Virus record (IMG/VR): IMGVR_UViG_3300022928_000124
Coordinates: 1-23,236 of that record
Strand: one strand, 5' to 3'
From: a virus
Length of the DNA: 23,236 nucleotides
Every line of letters begins with the position of its first letter. The first letter of the stretch is position 1. The notes beneath the pieces were generated by a model. It had not been told where the DNA came from and made no database searches. It was given only the letters and a program-made list of their open reading frames with translations. The position numbers and the translations under genes were made by a program. Positions 8,501-14,875 of this stretch are shown here, piece after piece.

Positions 8501-8753
8501 TTATAGGAGTACCTGCAGTTGTGTTATAAAATGTTGGATTTCCAAATGTAGCAGTAAGTTCTCTTTGACTTCCAATTAAGTAAGTCTTGCCTGCATTTGC
8601 TGGAGTAGTTCCTGCTGCAGTGCCTGTACCTGTTCCACTTGTTTTATTCTCTGCAGTTGCAATCACTATTGCTGCTACTGTGCCTGCTGTTGATGGTGTG
8701 TAATTACTTTCGTCTATTACTGTAACTTCTACACCTGGTGATATAAGTGCCAT
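5526..8753 (-). CDS. gp18: tail sheath protein gp18, unusually long
   Basis: A 1075-residue contractile sheath protein. T4 gp18 has 659 residues; the extra length lies in the middle. N-terminus: MALISPGVEVTVIDESNYTP and TYLIGSQRELTATFGNP, the standard sheath start. C-terminal conserved core, residues about 690-1060: YPRGILLFNTRRSTYGVKQF, DARTFNVIAAPGYPE, PASHAILRTIARSDDISFPW, FAPAGTRRGLVDN, ALDRINVSRL and VEPVKSAEF-type final strands, which form the interlocking sheath domain. Residues about 128-650 are variable: two copies of a module with sTxV-type strands and 'LATSINNA'/'MASDINAA' helices, alternating with W-containing beta segments. These probably form surface protrusions on the tail. The start has AAGGA 8 bases upstream and a late promoter at 8790-8797; an intrinsic terminator follows the stop. 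The identity is secure from the ends. Confidence 0.95.
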   Translation of the reverse strand: MALISPGVEVTVIDESNYTPSTAGTVAAIVIATAENKTSGTGTGTAAGTTPANAGKTYLIGSQRELTATFGNPTFYNTTAGTPINGYELNEYGLMAAYSLLGVSNRAYVTRADIDLAQLASSTNRPLGNPTNNTVWWDVSADTRWGIFEWNQSTGAFTNKIPTVITSTTDLDTGVPKTSIGAIGDYALVATNTSNPVYYKNRSNAWVLVGSASWQIAHATVAGTIASPRFTNGDSITINGTTVTMVGSTVAELATSINNASITGVTAAVHSNKIEIFANSTAVGVDSVADGKIVLANASGTILTDAGLTAGTYARPLIAQDPHYTVPAWKSTDTTPRPTGSVWVKTTSSNLGFLADVSAYNTATAAFVSSTAPAYENDQTALKNLDTTGGKDISTGSYYVQYDVTENDTVTYKLFQRYSTGATSITGLVNSATPLTASEQFTIQASSANSTTLSTAVTVTLSGTSLADMASDINAANVSNVSASVDTGGYLVISHSLGGVIILKDTSGTPLTDAGITTSITTGQVRAGNNSDLIVSNWIAPTYTASTSAPSANPDADTYWYAGGFEADIMIHNGTTWQGYQNITDTRGFALGDTDPNGVIFSTTAPTLQSDDSVLVNGDLWIDTSDLENYPALYRRQTVDGEAKWVAIDKTDTTTENGIIFGDARFMGDGTTDVVTGTIPTTKTLLTSDYLDIDRPDPTVYPRGILLFNTRRSTYGVKQFKSDYFSRTNFSSTTLYPTLPTEKDAWVTSSGSTFGRKAVRTVVVNAMKSALDASAELREDARTFNVIAAPGYPELISNMVSLNNDRRQTAFVVGDSPMRLAATSTAIENWATNAAAASDNNEDGLVTSDPYLAVFYPSATTNDLNNNTIVVPASHAILRTIARSDDISFPWFAPAGTRRGLVDNVASIGYISASTGAFINDNIRESVRDTLYTNRVNPIAFFQGSGILNYGNKTRAVSTSALDRINVSRLTGYLRRQLQTIATGFVFEPNDKITRDEIKQQIEQTLNDLVAKRGVYDYLVVCDDTNNTSDRIDRNELYVDVAIEPVKSAEFIFIPIRLKNTGEIASGNVAASSTV
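7068..8072 (-). repeat. duplicated module in the gp18 insertion
   Basis: Protein-level repeat: residues about 228-345 (7719-8072) and 436-562 (7068-7448) share an order of elements. First come strands ending in T-V-T-(M/L); then a helix, VAELATSINNA or LADMASDINAA; then (G)V(T/S)A(A/S)V and a strand; then I-V-L-A-N-A-S-G-T-I-L-T-D-A-G or I-I-L-K-D-T-S-G-T-P-L-T-D-A-G; then a W-containing segment. The 'LA.sINaa...gvsAsv' pattern resembles the flagellin hook IN motif (PF07196); that resemblance is from memory. Confidence 0.7.
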
Positions 8754-8789
8754 GTTCTCTTTCCTTTTATAAGGTATTTCATATACTGT

Positions 8790-8797
8790 TATTTATC
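8790..8797 (-). promoter_or_regulatory. T4-type late promoter for gp18 (GATAAATA)
   Basis: The minus strand reads GTGGATAAATAACAG, 7 of 8 matches to TATAAATA, 36 bases upstream of the gp18 ATG, followed by the ribosome site AAGGA. Confidence 0.7.
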
Positions 8798-8806
8798 CAC
8801 ACACCC

Positions 8807-8853
8807 TATAATTAACCTATTTTGCAGAATCCCTTTAAAGGTATGGGTAAATA
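8807..8853 (+). promoter_or_regulatory. possible plus-strand promoter elements before the HNH-like ORF
   Basis: A perfect TATAAT lies at 8807-8812 but has no convincing -35 box. A late-like GGTAAATA lies at 8846-8853, only 5 bases before the ATG, which would give an almost leaderless message. No good ribosome site precedes the start (ACACACATGAG). Either element could drive the gene; evidence is weak. CCTTTAAAGG nearby is a 10-bp palindrome. Confidence 0.3.
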
Positions 8854-8858
8854 CACAC

Positions 8859-9188
8859 ATGAGAGCTATTTGTGAACAATGCGGGCAACGTCCTAAAGCT
8901 ATAAATTATATAAGAAATGATAAAAAGTATTATAGAAAGAAATGCGAGCAGTGTTTAAAATTACACAAACCTGTTAAACCATTGTGGGTAGATAGTGGAT
9001 ATAAAGTAAAAAGAAAATGTGAGGCTTGCGGATTTAAACCAAGTATGAGAAGTCAAGTTACTGTTTTTTATATAGACGGTAACTTAAAAAATGTTAACAA
9101 CCGTAATCTGAAAACGGTATGCCTGAACTGTAATCAGGAGTTGATAAAGTTTGGTTGGAATCGAGGTGACTTAACACCTGATGTTTAA
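8859..9188 (+). CDS. small double zinc-ribbon, degenerate HNH-like protein
   Basis: A 109-residue basic protein with four CxxC pairs (C5/C8, C29/C32, C54/C57, C88/C91), enough for two four-cysteine zinc sites. The second half resembles the HNH endonuclease core: CEACGFKP, then YIDGNLKNVNNRNLKTVC and LNCN. Where HNH enzymes usually have (D)H before I-D-G-N, this protein has F-Y, and the final C-H is C-N, so nuclease activity is doubtful; a DNA- or RNA-binding role is possible. I recall relatives in marine T4-like phages, annotated as hypothetical. It is the only plus-strand gene in the left half, divergent from gp18, and its last 95 bases overlap the 3' end of the kinase gene on the other strand. 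The start lacks a clear ribosome site. Confidence 0.7.
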   Translation: MRAICEQCGQRPKAINYIRNDKKYYRKKCEQCLKLHKPVKPLWVDSGYKVKRKCEACGFKPSMRSQVTVFYIDGNLKNVNNRNLKTVCLNCNQELIKFGWNRGDLTPDV

Positions 9189-9783
9189 GATCTTCCATTG
9201 ACCCATTGTTATCAATTGTAACTGTGAACTCCTCATCACGTCTTGCCCATTTCCATTCACTTGCATGTACTTCAGGAAAAACAACCTTCATAGGATTATT
9301 CGACTCTTCACTTGAATTTGATTCATTACAATTAATTGCAGTTTCCCACCATAGTGGAACATTACCACGTCTAACTTGCCAAACTTGGCCACCGATATCA
9401 CGTATCATATTTTGTTCATTTGAAAATCTTACATCTGGTATGACATAGTCGCCAGGATTTTCTACAAGTTCTTTTTTTAGTAAACTAACCCACACACCAT
9501 CGTAGAAACCATCTCGCATACAGTCTGTGCCAAACTCTTGTAGCACTATTCTTGGAGTAATTGTTCTGCCTGTTTCAGCAGTCCAAAATTCATCAGGTTG
9601 TTCACGCCAGGCTCTGCTTTCATCAGTATCACCTTCAAGCATAGCTCTATCCCAACCAAATACAGTAGCAACACCATCTTTTAGTTTATCTGCAAAACTA
9701 ACTTTTTTGTATCCTTGTTCTACAAGTATGTCTGCAACTGTGCCTTTGCCACTACCAATTAGTCCACATATTCCTATAATCAT
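9094..9783 (-). CDS. deoxynucleoside monophosphate kinase (T4 gp1-like)
   Basis: A 229-residue P-loop kinase. MIIGICGLIGSGKGTVADIL contains the Walker A loop GLIGSGKGT at residues 7-15; F30-A-D lies in the usual substrate-side position; RIVLQEFGTDCMR and GDYVIPDVRFSNEQNMIRDI match the T4-like dNMP kinase family (T4 gp1, 241 residues). It would phosphorylate dNMPs to dNDPs for phage DNA synthesis. The start is fixed because the P-loop begins six residues in; the first 32 bases overlap the end of the radical SAM gene in another frame. The C-terminal tail, about 30 residues (LDSNQTLSTPDYSSG...), lies in the region overlapped by the plus-strand ORF and may be non-conserved. This nucleotide-metabolism gene sits inside a neck-protein operon, so it may be made late. 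Confidence 0.88.
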   Translation of the reverse strand: MIIGICGLIGSGKGTVADILVEQGYKKVSFADKLKDGVATVFGWDRAMLEGDTDESRAWREQPDEFWTAETGRTITPRIVLQEFGTDCMRDGFYDGVWVSLLKKELVENPGDYVIPDVRFSNEQNMIRDIGGQVWQVRRGNVPLWWETAINCNESNSSEESNNPMKVVFPEVHASEWKWARRDEEFTVTIDNNGSMEDLKHQVLSHLDSNQTLSTPDYSSGIPFSDYGC

Positions 9784-10852
9784 ATTTCTGTTTCCGTATT
9801 ACATCAAGTTTATCTGTAAATGCCTTAAACTTTATGTTATCTCTATAATCTGTCTTAAGTTGAATTACTAGTGTTTTTAAAACTTTAATTGCATTATCAT
9901 AATCGTCAACTCTTTTGCTATTACTTAACTTTACAATACTACAATTTATTTTATCTGTCAACTGCTTACGAAATTCTTTTGGTAATATACACGGATGTAA
10001 ATGTTGTGGGAAATCACATATATACATGTCTGCACCATAAGCATCTTGTTCATTTTCAATTATGTAATCTACTAAACTTTCAATATGAGGCACACTATAT
10101 GCACTTAATACAGTGTTAAACATAACACTACATTTTAGTGACAATATCTTTTTTATATTTTGATCTATTGTATCCCAATTTGTACCATACCTAATATATT
10201 CTGCAGGGTGTCCAACTGCATCTATACTAATAGTAATATGTAGGTTTTTAAATTTTTTTATACAATTTAAAAAGATATCATTTATCATACTTGCATTCGT
10301 TGTAATTAATAAATTTGTTTCTGCAGAACAAGTATCTAAAATCTCATAAAATTGCTGAATATAGGTTGGTTCTCCTCCAGTAAACATTAACTTTTTTACT
10401 TTGGGAACTATTTTTTTTATATCTTGGGATATTTGTTCTGTATGCTCAATATAATTCTTACTTAAAGAATATCCATAATATTCTTTTAAATTATGTTTAT
10501 TGTTTTCTTTTGAAATTCTGCTACTAAAAATAGGCTCGCAACTTCTACATGCAAAATTACATTTATTACTCAGCCTTAAATCTACATATTCTACACTTGG
10601 AGTAACAGGTATTTTATATTCTTGTAAGCTGCGTTGTCGCAAACTTAATTGATTATTTTCTTCAAGTTGTTTACAATTACTACATCCTTTTGGCCATATT
10701 CCATTTTCAAGTTCTGAGCGTACTGTTGCTAGTTCTTTACTATTCCAGTATTGTGTAGGTGTAAGGTTGCTATTTTCTGTAAAATTACAACAAGGTTTCG
10801 TGAAATTTTGACCAATAAACTGGTGCATATAGGGCAATGGGCATTTAATCAA
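9752..10852 (-). CDS. radical SAM protein, SPASM/twitch-like
   Basis: A 366-residue enzyme. The radical SAM signature is C98-N-F-A-C102-R-S-C105 (CxxxCxxC), followed by FTGGEPTY (GGE motif, residues 157-164), TTNAS, and ISIDA (208-212), all in the expected order for the partial TIM barrel. It would bind a 4Fe-4S cluster and cleave S-adenosylmethionine to a radical. The N-terminus carries further cysteines (C4, C21-C22, C57, C60) that could hold an auxiliary cluster. The start is a TTG at 10852: the first ATG would remove C4 and the P-x-P-x-M-H segment, which I recall as conserved. A weak AGG lies upstream. It follows gp13 by a stop plus one codon, in the same frame, and overlaps the kinase by 32 bases. 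No precursor peptide is visible; the substrate is unknown. Confidence 0.88.
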   Translation of the reverse strand: MIKCPLPYMHQFIGQNFTKPCCNFTENSNLTPTQYWNSKELATVRSELENGIWPKGCSNCKQLEENNQLSLRQRSLQEYKIPVTPSVEYVDLRLSNKCNFACRSCEPIFSSRISKENNKHNLKEYYGYSLSKNYIEHTEQISQDIKKIVPKVKKLMFTGGEPTYIQQFYEILDTCSAETNLLITTNASMINDIFLNCIKKFKNLHITISIDAVGHPAEYIRYGTNWDTIDQNIKKILSLKCSVMFNTVLSAYSVPHIESLVDYIIENEQDAYGADMYICDFPQHLHPCILPKEFRKQLTDKINCSIVKLSNSKRVDDYDNAIKVLKTLVIQLKTDYRDNIKFKAFTDKLDVIRKQKYDYRNMWTNW

Positions 10853-10855
10853 TTT

Positions 10856-11611
10856 TTAACCTATTATAAATGAAAGTGGATCAGAACCATCTACATAATT
10901 ACGTAGTTCTTCATCCAATTTATCAAGTTCAACTTGTGCTTCTGCTTTTAATGCATCACCATTCAAACTTGTGCCACCTTGAGGTCCAGCAATAGTACTA
11001 AACTTACTACGTGCTTCACCTAGTGTGTATTTTGCTAGTGCAAGTGCATAGTCTTGTATCCAAGGACCTGAATGTCTATCTTCAAGTAGTCTACTTTCTG
11101 GACGTAAGTTATATGTCCAAAGAACAATTTGTTCACCGTCTGCACTAAACTTACGAAGTAGTGTAATCTTTTTAGTTACAGGATTAAATTCGAAATTAAT
11201 AAATCCGCCAAATAACCTTGCACTTAATTCTTGGTACTGATAGTACATTTCATATGTAGCCATACCACCTATTCTACCACTTTGCAGCAAGTAAGTGTTC
11301 TGGAATGCAGCCTCAAATGGTTCAAACTGTGTGCCAGTATCACTACTGCCACTTCCTACACTACGTCTAAATGCTTGACGTACTTCCTCTATCTCATCAG
11401 GTAATGTATATTCTTGTTGTTCTTTGACAACACTTAAAAATACATAAGAACTTTCATATGCATTTTGACTACGTTGTCTGAAACGTTTTATAGATTTGTC
11501 TATTACATTATCATAATGATCTGGATCAAGTTCTACATCTACCATCCCGTCGCCTAAACGAAAACGGATGTAGTCTATTGTGTCTGCTCTTAAACTTGCT
11601 AGTGTCGCCAT
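10856..11611 (-). CDS. gp13: neck protein gp13
   Basis: A 251-residue homologue of T4 gp13 (309 residues), which with gp14 seals the portal and connects head to tail. The N-terminus (DTIDYIRFRLGDGMVDVELD, then DHYDNVIDKSIKRFRQR) matches the gp13 start, and the C-terminus (WIQDYALALAKYTLGEARSK, then LNGDALKAEAQVELDKLDEE and a final hydrophobic G) closely follows the T4 gp13 ending (remembered as [20 protein letters not shown] ... FGILVG). The middle (VFLSVVKEQQEYTLPDEIEE, VRQAFRR, YQELSARLFGGFINFEF) is a marine-type variant. A late promoter lies at 11634-11641, AAGGAT 10 bases upstream. Its partner gp14 lies 3.3 kb away on the other strand, which is unusual. Confidence is high for the neck family and slightly lower for the exact number. 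Confidence 0.82.
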   Translation of the reverse strand: MATLASLRADTIDYIRFRLGDGMVDVELDPDHYDNVIDKSIKRFRQRSQNAYESSYVFLSVVKEQQEYTLPDEIEEVRQAFRRSVGSGSSDTGTQFEPFEAAFQNTYLLQSGRIGGMATYEMYYQYQELSARLFGGFINFEFNPVTKKITLLRKFSADGEQIVLWTYNLRPESRLLEDRHSGPWIQDYALALAKYTLGEARSKFSTIAGPQGGTSLNGDALKAEAQVELDKLDEELRNYVDGSDPLSFIIG

Positions 11612-11633
11612 TAGTGTATCCTTGTATATACAC

Positions 11634-11641
11634 TATTTATT
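11634..11641 (-). promoter_or_regulatory. T4-type late promoter for gp13 (AATAAATA)
   Basis: The minus strand reads AATTAATAAATAGTG. It overlaps the stop codon of the 382-residue gene (TAA at 11640-11642) and lies 22 bases before the gp13 ATG. It restarts transcription of a virion gene after the non-structural cassette. Confidence 0.7.
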
Positions 11642-12788
11642 AATTATTGACTGCCTTAAGTATAACTGTATCATTGTTAATCCTACCATTAAGTTTAGTC
11701 TCAACACCTTTTATATTTGGTAAAAATTTACGTAATTGTACTTTACCACTTTTATTAAATTCTGCAAGTTGTTGTTCAGGCTTACGTAGTGTTTTTGCTA
11801 TACTCTCTTTTTCATTAAAGAATTGCAATGTTGTACCTTTAACTTGTAGAGTTTGGTGTTCTTCTGCAATGTACTTGCCTATTTTTCTTGTCTTTGTGTT
11901 AAAGACCCACAGTTCATTACACCCTATAATATCAGCAGGATTTATACTAGCAACTTTGTACTTTTCGTCTGACTTACAGTATTTCATTTTTGCAACTAAT
12001 TTTTCTGCACTCTTAGGTTTAGGTGACCTTGTTTTTCTATTTGCTTTGCTTTCTGCAGTAATTAAATCACATGCACCCACAATACCCTGAAACAGATCTA
12101 CTGCTTTTTTAACATCTACTTTATCTAGATGTGAGTAACCTTCTCTAAGTTGTTCGTCTTGTTCACTAACAGGTTTTTGCAACATCAGATATTCACCTAA
12201 TATTCCTTCATAGTAACTACGAATATGTCTTGCATGTGCTTGGTTAACTTGCATTGCTCTAAAGAATTTTACACTATCAAATTTTTTAAATGATTTAGGG
12301 TCTTCAATAAATTTATCTACTTGTTCATCTATTTCTGCAATAATGTTGCTACTTGCTTCTTTTATACGTTCTTGTATACTAGGCACATAAACGTTTTTAG
12401 GTGTTTTAGCCTCTTCTGCTTTTACTTCTTCTACAATAGATAGCCCTTTATTATAAAGTTGATCAAAGTATCCTGTCATCCAATTTACACTATCTTCTGG
12501 GGCATCTTTGCCTTCTGCTACCCAGTGGCAATAAGATGCTACAAATTGTTTAGCAAACATAGTTTCTTTATTTTTAAGAATTATCCTAACTCGTTCTTTA
12601 TCATAAACTTTCTTTATGTGTGCCTTGACTATTGTAACACATTCTTTAGAATCTACATTGAAATGGAAATAGTCTGTATGTTTTTTGTAATCATCCAAAG
12701 GTGCCGCCTTTGCACCTGTAGTTTTCCTACGTGTTATAGTTTTCTTTTTAGATAATTTTTTACCTTTTAGTGCAGTAATACTAGCCAT
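11640..12788 (-). CDS. conserved marine-phage hypothetical protein, basic N-terminus
   Basis: A 382-residue protein of unknown function. The N-terminus is strongly basic (KGKKLSKKKTITRRKTTGAK, residues 8-27), suggesting nucleic-acid contact. The middle is helical and charged, with HARHIRSYYEGILGEYLMLQ and a long helix around VDVKKAVDLFQGIVGACDLI. A second basic patch (KANRKTRSPKPKSAEKLVAK, about 249-268) precedes a beta-rich C-terminal domain with IIGCNELWVFNTKTRKIGKY and VKGTTLQFFNEK. I recall similar C-terminal segments in uncharacterised proteins of T4-like cyanophages and related marine phages. The start overlaps the preceding small ORF by 8 bases, with AAGGAATAC as ribosome site. It ends the ligase/SWIM cassette, so a DNA-metabolism role is a reasonable guess but unproven. 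Confidence 0.82.
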   Translation of the reverse strand: MASITALKGKKLSKKKTITRRKTTGAKAAPLDDYKKHTDYFHFNVDSKECVTIVKAHIKKVYDKERVRIILKNKETMFAKQFVASYCHWVAEGKDAPEDSVNWMTGYFDQLYNKGLSIVEEVKAEEAKTPKNVYVPSIQERIKEASSNIIAEIDEQVDKFIEDPKSFKKFDSVKFFRAMQVNQAHARHIRSYYEGILGEYLMLQKPVSEQDEQLREGYSHLDKVDVKKAVDLFQGIVGACDLITAESKANRKTRSPKPKSAEKLVAKMKYCKSDEKYKVASINPADIIGCNELWVFNTKTRKIGKYIAEEHQTLQVKGTTLQFFNEKESIAKTLRKPEQQLAEFNKSGKVQLRKFLPNIKGVETKLNGRINNDTVILKAVNN

Positions 12789-12960
12789 TAAAGTATTCCT
12801 TTTGTATTTGCTCTTCTAACCTGTTAAACTCTTCTCTTTTGCGATCAATTATATCATCAATTTTTCTAATTGCAGATATAACTTCAGGCTTGTTATTTAC
12901 ATTTTTTAAACTAGTTATTGTGCCTTCTAATTCTTGTATGTCCTGTAGTATGTCGTTCAT
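12781..12960 (-). CDS. small coiled-coil protein
   Basis: A 59-residue, highly charged protein beginning MNDILQDIQELEGTITSLKN and continuing with heptad-like helix IRKIDDIIDRKREEFNRLEE to the C-terminus; a dimeric coiled coil is likely. The start at 12960 is chosen over an in-frame ATG at 12984 because GAGGGAATA immediately precedes it and the longer form would overlap the previous gene by 17 bases. It sits between a small ORF (7 bases upstream) and the 382-residue gene (8-base overlap), so expression is coupled to both. Function unknown. Confidence 0.7.
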   Translation of the reverse strand: MNDILQDIQELEGTITSLKNVNNKPEVISAIRKIDDIIDRKREEFNRLEEQIQKEYFNG

Positions 12961-12967
12961 TATTCCC

Positions 12968-13249
12968 TCATAAAAGTTTTGCATTTGTGCCTGTAATGAT
13001 TGTTAGTTTCTTCATAATACTATTAACATCGTCTTTTGTCAACCAACCTCTTACAGTGTCACCTTTGTCAGTGATACCAGGCAATTCAATCTGATTTCCT
13101 GCATCAAATACACTTATCTCATACAATCCTTTATCGTTTCCATATGATATTTCATTTTTGACTATACTTAATATATAATTGTCAAATTCATAATTTGCAG
13201 ACATTCCTTTGGGAAATTTAGTTTCTTTCATTACATCAGGATTAAACAT
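12968..13249 (-). CDS. conserved small hypothetical protein
   Basis: A 93-residue protein beginning MFNPDVMKETKFPKG. The ATG at 13249 is preferred because AAAGGAG lies 6 bases upstream and it follows the SWIM gene stop by one base; an ATG 18 bases earlier would bury that ribosome site. The body, NYILSIVKNEISYGNDKGLY then EISVFDAGNQIELPGITDKG and VRGWLTKDDVNSIMKKLTII, reads as a small alpha/beta fold. I recall very similar short ORFs in T4-like cyanophages without assigned function. It is part of the ligase-SWIM transcript. Confidence 0.75.
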   Translation of the reverse strand: MFNPDVMKETKFPKGMSANYEFDNYILSIVKNEISYGNDKGLYEISVFDAGNQIELPGITDKGDTVRGWLTKDDVNSIMKKLTIITGTNAKLL

Positions 13250-13250
13250 G

Positions 13251-13448
13251 TCATTCTCCTTTATCATTTACTAAACCTTGCTCAACACCTTTTATATGTT
13301 TACATTTACGCCATGCAGGACAGGTACATTCCCAACCTCTATCATACATAGTAACAATGTACTCATCACCTTTACTACCAATTACAGGCCATTGTACACC
13401 TACTAAATGATGTCCTCGGGTTTCCATTAGTTCTGATGTATGTGCCAT
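13251..13448 (-). CDS. mini SWIM zinc-finger protein
   Basis: A 65-residue protein consisting almost entirely of a SWIM zinc finger: DEYIVTMYDRGWECTCPAWR followed by KCKHIKGV gives the CxC-x(n)-CxH pattern with C41, C43, C49 and H51. SWIM domains bind DNA or proteins in chromatin factors, transposases and helicases; as a free-standing mini-protein it may be an adaptor or a DNA-binding regulator. The start overlaps the ligase stop by one base (TAATG), implying translational coupling to the ligase. The N-terminal 25 residues (HTSELMETRGHHLVGVQWPV) are not part of the finger. Motif call is firm; the role is unknown. Confidence 0.85.
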   Translation of the reverse strand: MAHTSELMETRGHHLVGVQWPVIGSKGDEYIVTMYDRGWECTCPAWRKCKHIKGVEQGLVNDKGE

Positions 13449-14572
13449 TAGTCGTCCCTTTCGCCTGATCCATAATCAATAACAACAGGAAATCTAGGAA
13501 CGCCGTCATTACTTAGTTCAAAGTATCTACATGTTGCCCAATTAATAGTATCTTTATCATTTAGTAACTGTGCAAGTTTGTCTTGTGAACCTCTAACTCC
13601 ACTACTAAATTGTGTACCGTCTGCAAGTTCAAGTATAAATCTTTTTGCATACCCTGCCCAATTACCATTACCTTCTTGTATTTCTACAACTTTATATTCT
13701 TCTGTGATGAACTCTTTTCTCTTTAGCAAGTTTTTAGTTCTCTTAAATTCATAAGCAGTATCCTGCCTAATCATCTGACCTTCATATCCAGCAGTTGTAT
13801 ATTCACCATACAATTTGTCTATATCTGCTGATGTATTTGCTTCGTCATATTTTACTAAAACTATGTTATTACCTGAAACATTTTCACTTATCCACTTTGC
13901 TCTTTGTGTAAAAGTCATATCTGGATTTGCACTATCAAACATATCATAAACATGATACTGTACTAATTCAGCACTTTCTGCTAATTCATCTGCGCCTAAG
14001 TTTACTGTTTTTCTTACTAAACTTGTAATCTTTTGAAAGTTATCTTTAAGTTCATGATTGTAAAGTTCCCCGTCTAATGTAACTGTAGGAAACTGTTTGA
14101 TAAAATCTTTTAATTGCTCTGCAATATGTGGAACTGCAACAATCTTTTTATTGCTTCTACTGTAAAGTCCTCTACTGTTTACAACCATTCTAATACCATC
14201 TAGTTTAGGTTGTGTATAGCCACTTTCTACAGGAGTCTTTGTAAAATCATGTGCTAACATTGGCTTAAAAGCAGTATAAGAATCAATTTCATTAATATCC
14301 TCAAAATACTCTTTTTCTACTCTTTTATCCCATTCTGCTTGTGCTTCTGCTTTTGCTTGTGTAATATTTGTAGTACTGTTTGCTCTGCCTACATTTTTTG
14401 CTTCAGTAATATACCATTCACTTGTAACTTTTTTACCATCCTGCAAACCTGAGATAGTTCTTGTACCTGCTTGTGTTTCATCTAAGTTCCAACCATACTG
14501 CATAGTCCACTCACGTACTTTTCCAGTAGTATCTCTTTTGTATAATTTGGGTAAATTGTAGATTGTTTGCAT
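13448..14572 (-). CDS. ATP-dependent DNA ligase
   Basis: A 374-residue nucleotidyltransferase that seals nicks in phage DNA. Motif I is K123-L-D-G-I-R with K123 as the AMP-accepting lysine; motif III is L-D-G-E-L-Y (166-171); motif IIIa is Y-D-M-F-D (209-213); motif IV is E-G-Q-M-I-R (264-269); motif V is L-L-K-R-K (282-286). The last 85 residues form the OB-fold (EYKVVEIQEGNGNWAGYAKR). Residues 1-90, with YGWNLDETQAGTRTISGLQD and a conserved-looking G-R-A-N, resemble a WGR-type N-terminal domain rather than the T4 gp30 N-terminus. It is shorter than T4 gp30 (487), so probably of a different ligase branch. AGAGGA lies 6 bases before the ATG. A strong sigma70-like promoter lies just upstream, suggesting early or middle expression. 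Confidence 0.93.
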   Translation of the reverse strand: MQTIYNLPKLYKRDTTGKVREWTMQYGWNLDETQAGTRTISGLQDGKKVTSEWYITEAKNVGRANSTTNITQAKAEAQAEWDKRVEKEYFEDINEIDSYTAFKPMLAHDFTKTPVESGYTQPKLDGIRMVVNSRGLYSRSNKKIVAVPHIAEQLKDFIKQFPTVTLDGELYNHELKDNFQKITSLVRKTVNLGADELAESAELVQYHVYDMFDSANPDMTFTQRAKWISENVSGNNIVLVKYDEANTSADIDKLYGEYTTAGYEGQMIRQDTAYEFKRTKNLLKRKEFITEEYKVVEIQEGNGNWAGYAKRFILELADGTQFSSGVRGSQDKLAQLLNDKDTINWATCRYFELSNDGVPRFPVVIDYGSGERDD

Positions 14573-14606
14573 AATTGGTCCTCTTCTCTTTTCTAACTAT
14601 ATAATT

Positions 14607-14634
14607 AATATAACATAGTTTAGAGAAGTGTCAA
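14607..14634 (-). promoter_or_regulatory. sigma70-like promoter for the ligase cassette
   Basis: On the minus strand a perfect TTGACA (14629-14634) and TATATT (14607-14612, 5 of 6 to TATAAT) are 16 bases apart, about 35 bases before the ligase ATG. A 7-bp inverted repeat (CTTCTCT at 14583-14589, AGAGAAG at 14622-14628) flanks the -10 and might be an operator or leader hairpin. No late element is nearby, so this cassette is probably read by host RNA polymerase early. Confidence 0.72.
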
Positions 14635-14635
14635 C

Positions 14636-14860
14636 CTATTTTATAAGAAAAACTTTGAAACTTCCAGGATTGTGTGGAGTTCTACTGCATGATTTTGTGT
14701 GTGGATGATTACTAACCCATATAGGAAATTCTTTCATTATAGCACCTTGTCCAGTAACAACAACTACATATTTCAATTTCTCATAGTAAGCATCTTGTAT
14801 TTTACTATTAAATACACTCCATGCACTATGTATAGGAAGTCCATGTAAATCAAGTTTCAT
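14636..14860 (-). CDS. stand-alone Smr-domain protein
   Basis: A 74-residue protein that is essentially one Smr domain: L-D-L-H-G (residues 3-7), VVVVTGQG with the T-G-x-G loop (36-39), and a C-terminal G-S-F-K-V-F-L strand (66-72). Smr domains are found at the end of MutS2 and as small RNA/DNA nucleases, where the DxH and TGxG motifs are the expected active or binding elements. The start is put at 14860, not at the longer ATG 14902, because the DLHG strand normally lies at the domain edge and the longer form would run across the gp14 promoter and start. No clear ribosome site is seen. The gene is divergent from gp14 and upstream of the ligase. Whether it is a nuclease is inferred. Confidence 0.75.
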   Translation of the reverse strand: MKLDLHGLPIHSAWSVFNSKIQDAYYEKLKYVVVVTGQGAIMKEFPIWVSNHPHTKSCSRTPHNPGSFKVFLIK

Positions 14861-14875
14861 ACGTTTATTTAATAC

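Noticed and set aside
8843-8875. Ten-codon upstream ORF before the HNH-like gene
   Set aside because: It has an ATG but the ribosome site spacing is poor and nothing else supports translation.
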